Source: UBA10649 sp965227045
Lineage (GTDB): Bacteria; Actinomycetota; Actinomycetes; S36-B12
Length of the DNA: 64,000 nucleotides
Direction: 5' to 3'
Assembly: GCA_965227045.1 (NCBI GenBank)
Contig: OZ245718.1
Span: forward strand, 1,736,001-1,800,000
Made by a program: the position numbers and the translations under genes. Numbering within the stretch: the stretch's first letter is position 1; every line of letters begins with the position of its first letter. Positions 44,329 through 52,839 of the stretch are shown here, piece by piece. Below the pieces are notes generated by a model. That model saw nothing but the letters and a program-made list of their open reading frames with translations. It was not told the DNA's origin and made no database searches.

Positions 44329-44966
44329 CTGTGCGCCTGGACGTCACCGACCTGTCGATCGGATATGGCTCGACGATCCTCGCGAGCGGCATCAACCTTG
44401 CTGTGGGGCAACGCGAGATCGTCGCCATCGTCGGGCCGAGCGGGAGTGGGAAGTCGACTCTTCTAGCCACTCTCGCCGGAGTCACGCCAGCGCTGGGTGG
44501 CCGGATCGCTGTGGACGGGGTCGACGTAACGAACATGCCGATTCATCGACGCGGCATCGGCCTGATCTTCCAGGAGCCGCTCCTCTTCCCGCATCTGGAC
44601 GTTGGGGAGAACGTCGCCTACGGCCTGCGTCGGCACCAACTTCCTCGCCGCGAGGCGCGGGCTAGAGCCGTCGAGTTGCTCGACTGGCTCGGGCTGTCCG
44701 GATACGAGGGCCGCCCGGTGGAGGAACTCAGCGGCGGCCAGGCGCAACGGGTCGCCCTGGCCCGGGCGCTTGCTCCCAAGCCCGCCGTCCTCCTGCTCGA
44801 TGAGCCCTTCAGTGCGCTCGACGCGGACCTTCGGCAGCGCCTGGCACTCGAGGTGGCGGCAGCCCTCAGGCACGAGGGAACGGCAGCGCTGCACGTAACC
44901 CACGACGCCGCCGAGGCCGAGGCAATGGCCGACAGCGTCATTACGCTGCCACAGGCAGGGAAATAG
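44325..44966 (+). CDS. thiQ: Thiamine ABC transporter ATPase
   Basis: 213 residues. Walker A IVGPSGSGKSTLL (about 35-47), Q-loop GLIFQEPLLFPHLDV, signature ELSGGQAQRVALARAL, Walker B VLLLDEPFSALDADL and H-loop LHVTHDAAEA. Completes the riboswitch-controlled thiBPQ system; ATG overlaps the thiP stop by 4 bases. Confidence 0.94.
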   Translation: MTVRLDVTDLSIGYGSTILASGINLAVGQREIVAIVGPSGSGKSTLLATLAGVTPALGGRIAVDGVDVTNMPIHRRGIGLIFQEPLLFPHLDVGENVAYGLRRHQLPRREARARAVELLDWLGLSGYEGRPVEELSGGQAQRVALARALAPKPAVLLLDEPFSALDADLRQRLALEVAAALRHEGTAALHVTHDAAEAEAMADSVITLPQAGK

Positions 44967-44983
44967 AACCCCGTCGTGCTTGT

Positions 44984-44989
44984 TAGGGT
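44984..44989 (+). promoter_or_regulatory. -10 hexamer of the aminopropyltransferase-like gene
   Basis: TAGGGT exactly six bases before the GTG at 44996. Confidence 0.5.
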
Positions 44990-44995
44990 TCCGCG

Positions 44996-47068
44996 GTGAC
45001 CCAGACCTCGGCAGTTACCAGCCCAGTGCCCGCGTATCGCCGGGTGCTGACCGGTCGTTGGCGCCTCATGGCGGCCAGCGCGCTCATGCTGTTCGTCCAA
45101 CTGGCACTCATCCGATGGACCGGCGCGAACCTGCTGCACCTGTCGTATTTCTCCAATCTCATCCTGCTCGCGTCCTTCCTCGGCATCGGCCTGGGCTTCC
45201 TACGCTCGCGCACATCGCGCGACATGGGCCGCTACGTCCCGCTCGGGCTGTTGTTCCTCGTGGGCTTCATTTCCTTCTTCCCCGCGAAGCTCGACGGGTC
45301 GTCGACCGATCTCATCTACTTCACGACGGTGCAGCCGACCGGCCTGCCGATGTGGGTCTCGCTGCCACTGGTCTTCATCGTTGTCGCGATCACGATGACG
45401 ATGTTCGGCGAGATCACCGGACGCGCGTTCCGCGAGTTCAAGGCGCTCGACGCCTACCGCTGGGACATCATCGGGTCGATCGCCGGGACGCTGGCCTTCA
45501 CGCTGATCGCCTTTCTGCGTGCGCCCTCGTGGATCTGGCCCCTCGTCACACTCGTCGTGCTGTGGGCGCTGTACGGGTTCGCGCTGCCATGGGTCAGCCG
45601 CATCGCGATGCTGGTCATCATCGGTGCGCTCGTGTTCGAATCGCTAGCCGCCGGAGTCTCGTGGTCTCCGTATTACAAGGTGACGACGGAGACCTACAAC
45701 GAGGGAACGTCGCAGGAGTTCACCAAGATCCAGGTGAACGGCATTCCCCATCAGAACGTGATGGACGTCCAGGAGCGGCTCAAGGTCGAGCCCATGTACG
45801 GACGGCCCTACGAGCGCGCGATCGGCAACCCGCTCAACAACGTCCTGATCGTCGGCGCCGGAACCGGGACGGACGTCGCCCTCGCCCTGGCAAATGGCGC
45901 CAAGCACGTGGACGCGGTCGAGATCGATCCCCGCATCCAGCAGATCGGGGTGGAGCTCAACCCCAACCATCCGTACAACGACCCGCGGGTCAGCGTCCAC
46001 ATTGACGACGGGCGCGCGTTCTTGTCGCGAAGCGACGACAAGTACGACCTCATCCTCTTCGCCCTGCCCGACTCCCTGACCCTGGTCTCCGGTGCCTCGC
46101 AACTGCGGCTGGAGTCCTACCTGTTCACCGAGCAGTCAATGGCGGCGGCGCGCGATCACCTCACCGACGACGGCGTCTTCGCGATGTACAACTACTACCG
46201 CGAGCCGTGGCTGATCAACCGGCTCGCCGGCACCGTCGACGAGGTCTACGGCCACGCACCGTGCCTCGACACGTTCACCGCGATGCAGTCGGTGGCCGCC
46301 GTGACGATCGGCAAGAACGCGGACAGCGCGGTCTGCGCTCCCGGTGCGACGTGGGATCGAGCAGCAGTCCTTGCCTCGGGCCAGGAGATCCCGCCGCCGG
46401 CCACCGACGATCACCCGTTCCTCTACCTCAAGGAGCGCACGATCCCCTCGCTGTACCTGCTGATCATCGGCCTGATCATCGGCGCCTCGCTGATCGGGGT
46501 CCGGATCTTCGGGGGCCCGCTGCGGAACATGCGCGGCTACGGCGACCTCTTCTTCATGGGTGCGGCGTTCCTCCTCCTTGAGACCCGATCGATCACCACG
46601 TTCGCGCTGCTGTTCGGCACCACCTGGCTTGTCAACGCCCTGGTGTTCACCGGCGTCCTGCTGGCCGTGCTCGCCGCGATCGAGGTCACCCGCAGGTCGA
46701 AACGGGATATTCCGAGGCCGTTCATCGTGACCGCGCTGTTCGGATCTCTCCTGCTGGCGTTCCTCATACCGAACGCATCACTTCTGGCGCTCCCGGTTCC
46801 CGCGCGGCTCACGGTCGCCGTGATCCTCGCGTTCATGCCGGTGTTCTTCGCCAACCTCCTGTTCACGTCGAGATTCAAGGACTCGACCAACCCCACGGCC
46901 GCCTTCGCCGCGAACCTGTTCGGCGCAATGGTCGGTGGCTGCCTGGAATACCTCTCACTCCTCCTCGGCTACCAGTTGCTGCTCGTTGTTGCGGCCGGCC
47001 TGTACCTGGCAGCCGTACTTCTCGGGCAACGACAGCTGTCGAAGCAGCGGGCGACAGCGGCCGTCTAG
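44996..47068 (+). CDS. Membrane-embedded spermidine synthase-like protein
   Basis: 690 residues: about seven membrane helices (25-220), a soluble methyltransferase/aminopropyltransferase fold (about 225-430), then about eight more helices (445-680). The nucleotide site is VLIVGAGTGTDVALAL, VEIDPRI and HIDDGRAFL. Where true spermidine synthases have the catalytic V-D-S-T-D-P loop this protein reads F-A-L-P-D-S, so the first acid is missing and polyamine synthesis is doubtful. GTG start after TAGGGT. Followed by copper-type genes but with its own promoter. Confidence 0.82.
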   Translation: MTQTSAVTSPVPAYRRVLTGRWRLMAASALMLFVQLALIRWTGANLLHLSYFSNLILLASFLGIGLGFLRSRTSRDMGRYVPLGLLFLVGFISFFPAKLDGSSTDLIYFTTVQPTGLPMWVSLPLVFIVVAITMTMFGEITGRAFREFKALDAYRWDIIGSIAGTLAFTLIAFLRAPSWIWPLVTLVVLWALYGFALPWVSRIAMLVIIGALVFESLAAGVSWSPYYKVTTETYNEGTSQEFTKIQVNGIPHQNVMDVQERLKVEPMYGRPYERAIGNPLNNVLIVGAGTGTDVALALANGAKHVDAVEIDPRIQQIGVELNPNHPYNDPRVSVHIDDGRAFLSRSDDKYDLILFALPDSLTLVSGASQLRLESYLFTEQSMAAARDHLTDDGVFAMYNYYREPWLINRLAGTVDEVYGHAPCLDTFTAMQSVAAVTIGKNADSAVCAPGATWDRAAVLASGQEIPPPATDDHPFLYLKERTIPSLYLLIIGLIIGASLIGVRIFGGPLRNMRGYGDLFFMGAAFLLLETRSITTFALLFGTTWLVNALVFTGVLLAVLAAIEVTRRSKRDIPRPFIVTALFGSLLLAFLIPNASLLALPVPARLTVAVILAFMPVFFANLLFTSRFKDSTNPTAAFAANLFGAMVGGCLEYLSLLLGYQLLLVVAAGLYLAAVLLGQRQLSKQRATAAV

Positions 47069-47085
47069 CTCCCGTCGACCGTCGA

Positions 47086-47091
47086 TAGGGT
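47086..47091 (+). promoter_or_regulatory. -10 hexamer of the His-rich membrane protein gene
   Basis: TAGGGT exactly six bases before the GTG at 47098. Confidence 0.5.
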
Positions 47092-47097
47092 CAACGC

Positions 47098-47646
47098 GTG
47101 CGCCCTCACCGTGACCGATTCACGGGGTCCGCGCGTGCCCTGCGCGGTGGGATTCTCGGCCTGGCAGTCCTGCTGATAACGGTGGCCGGCCATGCTGCCG
47201 GCCACGGCGGCAGCCTGCCTGACGCATCCGCGATCCTGGTGATGCTTCCCCTGTTCGCCGTGCTGAGCATCGCTCTCGCCGACCGTCGCCGGTCCGCGCC
47301 GGCCCTGCTCGGCTACCTGATCAGCACGCAGGTGTTCGCGCACGTTCTGCTCGTCGTGGGCTTCGGCCACAGCGGACACACGGGCGGGTCAGCGCCTCTC
47401 GTGCCCGGGCCACGCATGATGCTCGGTCACGCGGTTGCGCTCATCCTCGTGCTTGTCATCCTCATCTACGGCGAGGACGCTCTGCACCGCTGGCTGAGGT
47501 TCCTCGCAGACCTCGCGCGCACGTGGAGCCTCCCGTTCACGCCCATCGCCGAGGGTCAGATGCGGTCTTGGTCGGCCTCGGCCGAGCCGGCAGTGGCGTG
47601 GGAGTTCGCGGCATCGGTGCAGCGTCGCGGTCCACCGACCGCGTAG
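47098..47646 (+). CDS. His-rich integral membrane protein
   Basis: 182 residues, four hydrophobic helices (about 18-35, 43-60, 68-88, 107-125). Histidine clusters lie at helix ends: GHAAGHGGS near 31-39 and GFGHSGHTGGS near 88-98, possible metal ligands. No named domain recognised. GTG start with a leaderless-type promoter. Next to YcnI and CopC genes, which suggests a part in periplasmic copper handling (inference). Confidence 0.72.
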   Translation: MRPHRDRFTGSARALRGGILGLAVLLITVAGHAAGHGGSLPDASAILVMLPLFAVLSIALADRRRSAPALLGYLISTQVFAHVLLVVGFGHSGHTGGSAPLVPGPRMMLGHAVALILVLVILIYGEDALHRWLRFLADLARTWSLPFTPIAEGQMRSWSASAEPAVAWEFAASVQRRGPPTA

Positions 47647-47695
47647 CACCGCGAGCCTCTCCCCCATTTCTCCCTGACCACTGAAGGGTTTCTTC

Positions 47696-48439
47696 ATGCA
47701 TGCATATTTCAGTTCCCGTCGACTTCGCCTCGGCCTCGCTACCGCGATTGCCGGAACAGCCGTATTGACGGCGATAGCAGTACCAGCAGGCGCGCACATG
47801 GGCATCGACCTCGGTGGCGGCACCCCCACTGCCGGGAGCAGCAGTGCGTTCTGGTTCCGGCCGGGCCATGGCTGCGACGGCGACGCGACGAACACCCTCA
47901 CGGTCACCGTCCCCGACGGCGTCACCAGCGTGAAGGCGCAGCCGAAGGCCGGGTGGACGCTGACGTCCGACGGCAAGACCATCATCTGGTCACGTGGTTC
48001 CTTGCCGGACGATCAGTTCGACGACTTCGGAATTCGACTCACCTGGCCGAAGCTGGCGCCGGGCGTCGCGTCGCAGAAGTTCTACTTCCAGTCCGTGCAG
48101 GTCTGCAACGCGGAATTGAAGGTCGCGCGCACGGGCAAGGCCGCCACCGTGAGCGGCCTCCTGCCCGGGTACGCGGGCAAGGAGGTCGCGCTGTTCGTCG
48201 ACGACGTCCCGCTGACTGTCCACCCGGTGCTGGTCGGTGCGGACGGGAAGTTCACCGTGACGACGGCCTCTGCGAAGGTGCCGGAGGGCAGTGACGTGCA
48301 GGCCAAGATCGGTGATCGCACCGTCGGTAACTCCATCGCCGGTACCGAGGCCTGGGTCGAGATCCCTGCGCCCGGATCGACTGCGACGCTGGCCATGCCG
48401 GCTCCGTCGGTCACCGTCGTCGCCCCGGTCGTGAAGTAG
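47696..48439 (+). CDS. YcnI family copper-binding protein (DUF1775)
   Basis: 247 residues. Sec signal with cleavage after VPAGA (about 33), so the mature protein would begin with His34, as in Bacillus YcnI where an N-terminal histidine, a Glu and a Trp hold Cu(II). Typical DUF1775 stretches are TNTLTVTVPDGVTSVKAQP and GWTLTSDGKTIIWSRG. The usual C-terminal anchor helix is absent. AAGGG precedes the ATG. Upstream of two CopC genes, an association often seen for YcnI. Confidence 0.86.
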   Translation: MHAYFSSRRLRLGLATAIAGTAVLTAIAVPAGAHMGIDLGGGTPTAGSSSAFWFRPGHGCDGDATNTLTVTVPDGVTSVKAQPKAGWTLTSDGKTIIWSRGSLPDDQFDDFGIRLTWPKLAPGVASQKFYFQSVQVCNAELKVARTGKAATVSGLLPGYAGKEVALFVDDVPLTVHPVLVGADGKFTVTTASAKVPEGSDVQAKIGDRTVGNSIAGTEAWVEIPAPGSTATLAMPAPSVTVVAPVVK

Positions 48440-48443
48440 ACCG

Positions 48444-49097
48444 ATGCGCCGAGCCCTTGGGGCCGTGCTGCTGGGCTCACTCATCCTCCTGGTGAGCCCA
48501 GCAGTCGCGCACGCCCACGCAGACGTCACAAGCAGCATCCCGCGCAATGGTGCCGTGGTTACCACCGCACCGGCGACTATCACCGTGACCTTCGGTGAAC
48601 CCGTCACTCTCGACACGCAGAAGCCTGCCATCGTCAACGGTGCCGGAGTCTCACTCGAGTCGACGGCGACCATGTCAGGAACGAGATTGATAATCACGCC
48701 ATCCCGCGCACTCTCGCAAGGCAACTACGCGGTCACGTGGCACGTCGTCTCCGACGACGGACACCCCGTTGCCGGGGCAATCTCCTTCACGGTGGGCAAG
48801 CCCGGACCCCGCGGCGCGAAGGTCGCGATCACGACGACTCCAGCCGTCGGCACGGTCCTCAACGGGCGACGCACCGGCCCACTCACTGTCACGTTCGCGC
48901 GCGCGGCAACCTCAGGTGAAGTGGTGTGGACGAACCCGGCACTGCCTGAGCCGATCATCTGGAAGGTCACTGGCTCAGGTCGCACCGCCTCCGCGACGGG
49001 CGTCCTGCCGGTCGCGGGCACCTGGACCATGACAGCCGACCTCGTCGGCAAGGACTACTCCATCGTGGTCGTCAAAGGCTCGGTTGCCATCCGATGA
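48444..49097 (+). CDS. CopC domain protein 1 (secreted)
   Basis: 217 residues. Signal peptide ending VAHA before His-Ala-Asp, so the mature N-terminus is probably histidine. CopC fold with SSIPRNGAVV, VTFGEPVTL and YAVTWHVVSDDGHPVAGAISF; N-terminal His plus Asp and His of DGH form the known CopC Cu(II) site. A second, CopC-unrelated beta region (about 125-217) follows and there is no membrane anchor. Overlaps the next CopC gene (ATGA). Confidence 0.86.
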   Translation: MRRALGAVLLGSLILLVSPAVAHAHADVTSSIPRNGAVVTTAPATITVTFGEPVTLDTQKPAIVNGAGVSLESTATMSGTRLIITPSRALSQGNYAVTWHVVSDDGHPVAGAISFTVGKPGPRGAKVAITTTPAVGTVLNGRRTGPLTVTFARAATSGEVVWTNPALPEPIIWKVTGSGRTASATGVLPVAGTWTMTADLVGKDYSIVVVKGSVAIR

Positions 49098-49672
49098 CAG
49101 CGATCACGAGTAGGCGAGTTGCCGTACGCGCGGCAGCCGCCGCGGTCGCCTTCGGGCTTCTCGCGCTCCTGTCTATCGGCCCGATGATCGCGCCGGCGAG
49201 CGCTCATTCCAAGCTCGTATCGAGCAGCCCCAGCGAAGGCGCGGTCCGCGACGCTCCGCCGAGCCAGGTGGAGTTCACCTTCGACGAGGAGCTCCTCCAA
49301 GGAACGACGGTCATCTCCATCAACGACGATCAGGGAAACTCGATCGCGACGACCCCTGTCGAGCCGATCGGCAAAACGATCTCCGCGCCGTGGCCCAATG
49401 GAGCAGCCGCAGGGTCGTACCAGGTTGCCTACCGAATCGTCTCGGCCGACGGCCATCCCGTGACGGGAGCAGTCACCTTCTCGGTCGCTGGCGCGCAGCC
49501 TGCGGCCACGCTCGAACCGGCTGCCGCACCTGCATCGGCTAGAACGCCGGAGAGTCCACCGCCGACGGCCAACGTCGGCGTGGGGCGGACGGTGATCATC
49601 GGGATCTTCGTGCTGGTCGCCGTCGCGGGAGCTGTTGTCATCATCGCGACCCGTCGTAGACGGGAGAGATAG
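49094..49672 (+). CDS. CopC domain protein 2 (membrane-anchored)
   Basis: 192 residues. Signal peptide ending APASA, followed by His-Ser-Lys; CopC domain with SSSPSEGAV, VEFTFDEELLQG and YRIVSADGHPVTGAVTF; Pro/Ala-rich linker; C-terminal helix VIIGIFVLVAVAGAVVII and an Arg-rich end. YobA/CopC type with the same His and DGH copper ligands as its neighbour. No CopD partner is encoded next to it. Confidence 0.88.
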   Translation: MTAITSRRVAVRAAAAAVAFGLLALLSIGPMIAPASAHSKLVSSSPSEGAVRDAPPSQVEFTFDEELLQGTTVISINDDQGNSIATTPVEPIGKTISAPWPNGAAAGSYQVAYRIVSADGHPVTGAVTFSVAGAQPAATLEPAAAPASARTPESPPPTANVGVGRTVIIGIFVLVAVAGAVVIIATRRRRER

Positions 49673-49716
49673 CCTCCATCACAGGCCCCTAGTGCCTGAT
49701 ACGCATTGGAGACAGG

Positions 49717-50145
49717 ATGGACGAGTCGACGTACACCAGCGTGATGCTCCAAGTCGCCCAGGGATTCGAGATTGTTGCGGCGATCACGCTCATCATCGGC
49801 CTCGTTTTCGCGTTCGTCCTGTCCCTGCGCACGTACCTGCGTACGCGCGACGGGACCGGGTCCTACCGAATTCTGCGCCAGACATTCGGCGGGGTGATCC
49901 TTCTCGGACTCGAGATCCTCGTCGCCGGGGATCTCATTCGCACTGTCGCCGTTGAGCCGACATTCGAGAACGTCGCGGTGCTCGGCATCATCGTTCTCAT
50001 CCGGACGTTCCTCAGTTTCAGCCTGGAGATTGAGATCGATGGCGTCCCACCATGGCGGCGCGGCCTGGTCAGCGGTGCGACAGTGGTCCGTAACGCGGCA
50101 CGCAACGCGGCTGACCAGTCGCCCGAGAGCAGGGAGACACCGTGA
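49717..50145 (+). CDS. DUF1622 family membrane protein
   Basis: 142 residues, three hydrophobic helices (about 17-38, 57-75, 84-100). The family stretch LRQTFGGVILLGLEILVAGDLI and VLIRTFLSFSLEIEIDGVPPWRR is characteristic of DUF1622. Function unknown. GGAG six bases before the ATG. Its stop overlaps the GTG of the tryptophan dioxygenase gene, so the two are coupled. Confidence 0.85.
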   Translation: MDESTYTSVMLQVAQGFEIVAAITLIIGLVFAFVLSLRTYLRTRDGTGSYRILRQTFGGVILLGLEILVAGDLIRTVAVEPTFENVAVLGIIVLIRTFLSFSLEIEIDGVPPWRRGLVSGATVVRNAARNAADQSPESRETP

Positions 50146-50996
50146 CGGAGCCGGGCAACACGCGCGACCTCGAGCAGGGAGTCCAGCGGGACTTCAGGCA
50201 GGCGATGTCCTACAGCGAGTACCTGAGGCTTGATCTGGTCCTGTCCGCGCAGCAGCCGCTCAGCTCGCCGCCGCGCCATGACGAACTGCTGTTCATCATC
50301 CAGCACCAGACGTCAGAACTGTGGTTGAAGTTGCTGCTGCACGAACTTCGGGAAGCGCGCGCACGGCTCCGGGCCGACGACCTGTCGCCGGCACTGAAAG
50401 GTCTGGCGCGCGTCAAGCACATTCAGCACACGCTCATCGAGCAGTGGGGTGTGCTGACCACCCTCACTCCGAGTGAGTACAGCGAGTTCCGGTCGTTCCT
50501 GCAGAGCTCGTCGGGCTTCCAATCGTGGCAGTACCGAGCCGTCGAGTTCATCCTCGGCAACAAGAGCGCCGACATGCTCCAGGTGTTCGATCACGATCCG
50601 CACGTCCACACCATCCTCGTCGAACTGCTCGAGGAGCCGAGCCTGTACGACGAGTTCCTGGGATTCCTTGATCGCCGCGGCCACGAGATTCCGTCCGAGA
50701 TCCTCGACAGGGATGTGCGCGAGGCCTGGACTCTTCAGCCGGACCTGGTCCCCGTCTTCGCCCGGATCTATGAGCACTCCCATGAGTTCTGGCAGGAGTA
50801 CGAGGGGTGCGAGGCGCTCGTCGACGTCGAGGACAACTTCCAGCTCTGGCGATTCCGCCACCTGAAGACGGTCGAGCGCATCATCGGCTCCAAGAGCGGG
50901 ACCGGCGGATCCAGCGGAGTGCCCTTCCTCCGCCGCGCGCTCGACCTGACGTTCTTCCCCGAGCTGTACGCGGTGCGAGCCGAGATCGGCGACTAG
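50142..50996 (+). CDS. kynA: Tryptophan 2,3-dioxygenase
   Basis: Heme enzyme that opens L-tryptophan to N-formylkynurenine. 284 residues, full length. Signature LLFIIQHQTSELWLKLLLHEL (substrate and heme pocket), SSGFQSWQYRAVEFILGNK, and the heme-ligand region FRHLKTVERIIGSKSGTGG. GTG start in a GTGA overlap with DUF1622. Kynurenine formamidase and kynureninase are not in the window. Confidence 0.95.
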   Translation: MTEPGNTRDLEQGVQRDFRQAMSYSEYLRLDLVLSAQQPLSSPPRHDELLFIIQHQTSELWLKLLLHELREARARLRADDLSPALKGLARVKHIQHTLIEQWGVLTTLTPSEYSEFRSFLQSSSGFQSWQYRAVEFILGNKSADMLQVFDHDPHVHTILVELLEEPSLYDEFLGFLDRRGHEIPSEILDRDVREAWTLQPDLVPVFARIYEHSHEFWQEYEGCEALVDVEDNFQLWRFRHLKTVERIIGSKSGTGGSSGVPFLRRALDLTFFPELYAVRAEIGD

Positions 50997-51433
50997 ACGC
51001 TTCGCGTCAGCTCCTCGGCGAGCATGACGATGATGCCGCTGGGACCGCGTACGTATGTGAGCTTGTAGATGTCCTCGTACGTCGCCACCCCGCGGAGTGG
51101 ATGGCATCCGTGCCGCGCGGCAATCTCCAGTGCTTCGTCGATGTCATCGACGGAGAAGGCGACGCGGTGCATGCCGATCTCATTGGGACGAGTGGGCTGA
51201 GTCTCGATCGCCTCGGGGCTGATGTACTCGAAGAGCTCGAGGTGGCCGTTGCCGTCCGGCGTCTTCAGCATCGCGATCGTGGCGTGGTTGCCGTCAAGGC
51301 CTACGGCCATATCGGTCCACTCGCCGCTGACCGTGTCACGTCCGACCACCTCGAGCCCGAGGTCGGTGAAGAAGGCAACTGCCGCCTCGATGTCGCGAAC
51401 GGCGATGCCAACATTCTCGAGTTTTATAGCCAT
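50993..51433 (-). CDS. VOC family protein
   Basis: 146 residues from the ATG at 51433. VOC fold of the methylmalonyl-CoA epimerase/glyoxalase group: IKLENVGIAVRDIEAAVAFFTDLGL, GNGHLELFEYISPEA, MHRVAFSVDDIDEAL and YVRGPSGIIVMLAEEL. Metal ligands (His, Glu) are plausible but substrate is unknown. TAGTCT lies seven bases before the start. Shares a CTAG stop overlap with kynA. Confidence 0.85.
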   Translation of the reverse strand: MAIKLENVGIAVRDIEAAVAFFTDLGLEVVGRDTVSGEWTDMAVGLDGNHATIAMLKTPDGNGHLELFEYISPEAIETQPTRPNEIGMHRVAFSVDDIDEALEIAARHGCHPLRGVATYEDIYKLTYVRGPSGIIVMLAEELTRSV

Positions 51434-51440
51434 GGCTTGC

Positions 51441-51446
51441 AGACTA
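51441..51446 (-). promoter_or_regulatory. Probable -10 of the VOC gene
   Basis: TAGTCT seven bases before the ATG at 51433. Confidence 0.4.
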
Positions 51447-51459
51447 CAGAGGGTGGCGG

Positions 51460-51900
51460 TCAGCCCCACTGCAGGAGAACGTCGGGTTCGCGCTCCTCGT
51501 TTCCGCGTCCATCCGTCCGCTCAACCTCAACGAAGCCGTGACCGGCGTAGAAGGCGCGGGCGCGCTCATTGCGCAGGAACGTCCACAGTCGAACGCCGGG
51601 ACCAATAGCGCCGACAGCCTCGGCGAGGAGCGCGCTTCCCACTCCCGCGCCCTGTGAGTCGGGATCGACGTAGAGATGGTTCAGCCGTTCGTTGCGAGCG
51701 AGCGCGAAGCCGATCACGCAGTCGGATTCGACTGCCACCCAACCGAGGGACGACCCGATCTCGCTCGCGAAGAACGCCAGATCCTCGTCGGGCGTGTGAA
51801 GGTCCGGCAGCCACGGCATCGCCTGCTCGCGGCTGCGGCGGCTCAGCCTGGCCACCTGCGCGTCATCAGACCGCTGCACCGATCGAAGGGACCACGTCAC
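51460..51900 (-). CDS. GNAT family N-acetyltransferase
   Basis: 146 residues from the GTG at 51900 (VTWSLRSVQRSDD). Acetyl-CoA site LNHLYVDPDSQGAGVGSALLAEAV (motif A) and WTFLRNERARAFYAGHGF (motif B). Substrate unknown. A GTG five codons earlier (51915) is possible; neither has a good ribosome site. Divergent from another GNAT gene at 51938. Confidence 0.84.
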   Translation of the reverse strand: MTWSLRSVQRSDDAQVARLSRRSREQAMPWLPDLHTPDEDLAFFASEIGSSLGWVAVESDCVIGFALARNERLNHLYVDPDSQGAGVGSALLAEAVGAIGPGVRLWTFLRNERARAFYAGHGFVEVERTDGRGNEEREPDVLLQWG

Positions 51901-51937
51901 CCGCTGAGTCAACACCCGATGAGGCACGATTGCGCCT

Positions 51938-52435
51938 ATGACGGCAACGATCGACGGCCTCGGCTCCGTGTCCCTTCGTCCCATCGACGATGACCACCCG
52001 CGACCAGAGTCGCCGAGCGAATGGGGCGACTGGGGACCGGTCTCCCCCGACGTCAAGGGCATGAAACTCGACCGTTGGCTCGTGGAGTTGACCGGCGCTG
52101 ACGGAACCACGGCCGTCGTTGGAGACATGTCCGCGCACGCGGTCTGGTACGGGCCGACGGCCGGCTCCCGGGCGATGAACATTGGGGTCGCCCTCGTCGT
52201 CGACTACCGCGGCAAGGGCATCGGCTCGATCGCCCAACGGCTGCTGGCCGAGGAGCTGCATCGCCGGGGCAATGTTCGAGTCGAGGCCTCTACCGACGTC
52301 ATGAACATCGGCGAACAACGGGCCCTTGAGCGGGCCGGCTTCACCTACGAGGGAACGCTGCGGCTGGCACAGCAACGAGCCGATGGACTGCACGACCTGC
52401 AGGTCTGGTCGCACCTTGATCCTCAGGCGGGCTGA
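51938..52435 (+). CDS. GNAT family N-acetyltransferase (RimJ/RimL-like)
   Basis: 165 residues. Motif A IGVALVVDYRGKGIGSIAQRLL and motif B NIGEQRALERAGFTYEGTLR, the latter typical of the ribosomal-protein acetyltransferase-like subgroup. Substrate unknown. Its last 13 bases overlap the convergent membrane-protein gene. Confidence 0.85.
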   Translation: MTATIDGLGSVSLRPIDDDHPRPESPSEWGDWGPVSPDVKGMKLDRWLVELTGADGTTAVVGDMSAHAVWYGPTAGSRAMNIGVALVVDYRGKGIGSIAQRLLAEELHRRGNVRVEASTDVMNIGEQRALERAGFTYEGTLRLAQQRADGLHDLQVWSHLDPQAG

Positions 52436-52827
52436 CGTTCCGCAGGCCCGCGCAGCATGAAGAAGGCCACCATCAGTACGGCGGCGGGGACGGCATTCCA
52501 CCGTGAGTCGTTCGACGGAGAGATCGCACTGAGCACGGTGCTGAAGACGTACAGCAGGACGAGCAGCATGCTGACCACTGCGCTGACCGGCGACCATGCC
52601 CCGCCGCGCTCGAGCAACTGCCAGGCGAGCGCAACCTGCGCGATGGTCAGGATGGCGCCGATGAGGCATGCGATCCGCCATTCGGCCGGAAGCGACTCGA
52701 ACTGGCCGTTCGCAATTCGCGAGGCCACCCATTCGAGGTTGAGTGCGGCCGATGCCAGGACCACCAGGTTCACGGCGGACATGACGACGATGAGCGCGAA
52801 CCACAGCAGTCGCATTCGCACGGTCAC
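52423..52827 (-). CDS. Four-TM membrane protein of unknown function
   Basis: 134 residues, four hydrophobic helices (about 6-28, 50-69, 76-98, 110-126). No recognised domain. GTG start at 52827, with TAGTTT six bases upstream; the alternative ATG at residue 5 would also fit. Follows the hydrolase gene by nine bases. Confidence 0.72.
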   Translation of the reverse strand: MTVRMRLLWFALIVVMSAVNLVVLASAALNLEWVASRIANGQFESLPAEWRIACLIGAILTIAQVALAWQLLERGGAWSPVSAVVSMLLVLLYVFSTVLSAISPSNDSRWNAVPAAVLMVAFFMLRGPAERQPA

Positions 52828-52833
52828 ATGCCG

Positions 52834-52839
52834 AAACTA
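52834..52839 (-). promoter_or_regulatory. -10 hexamer of the four-TM protein gene
   Basis: TAGTTT six bases before the GTG at 52827; its TAG is the stop codon of the hydrolase gene. Confidence 0.5.

Noticed and set aside
49684..49710. Small CAGGC/GCCTG hairpin before DUF1622
   Set aside because: Five-base stem with a seven-base loop, expected by chance at this base composition.
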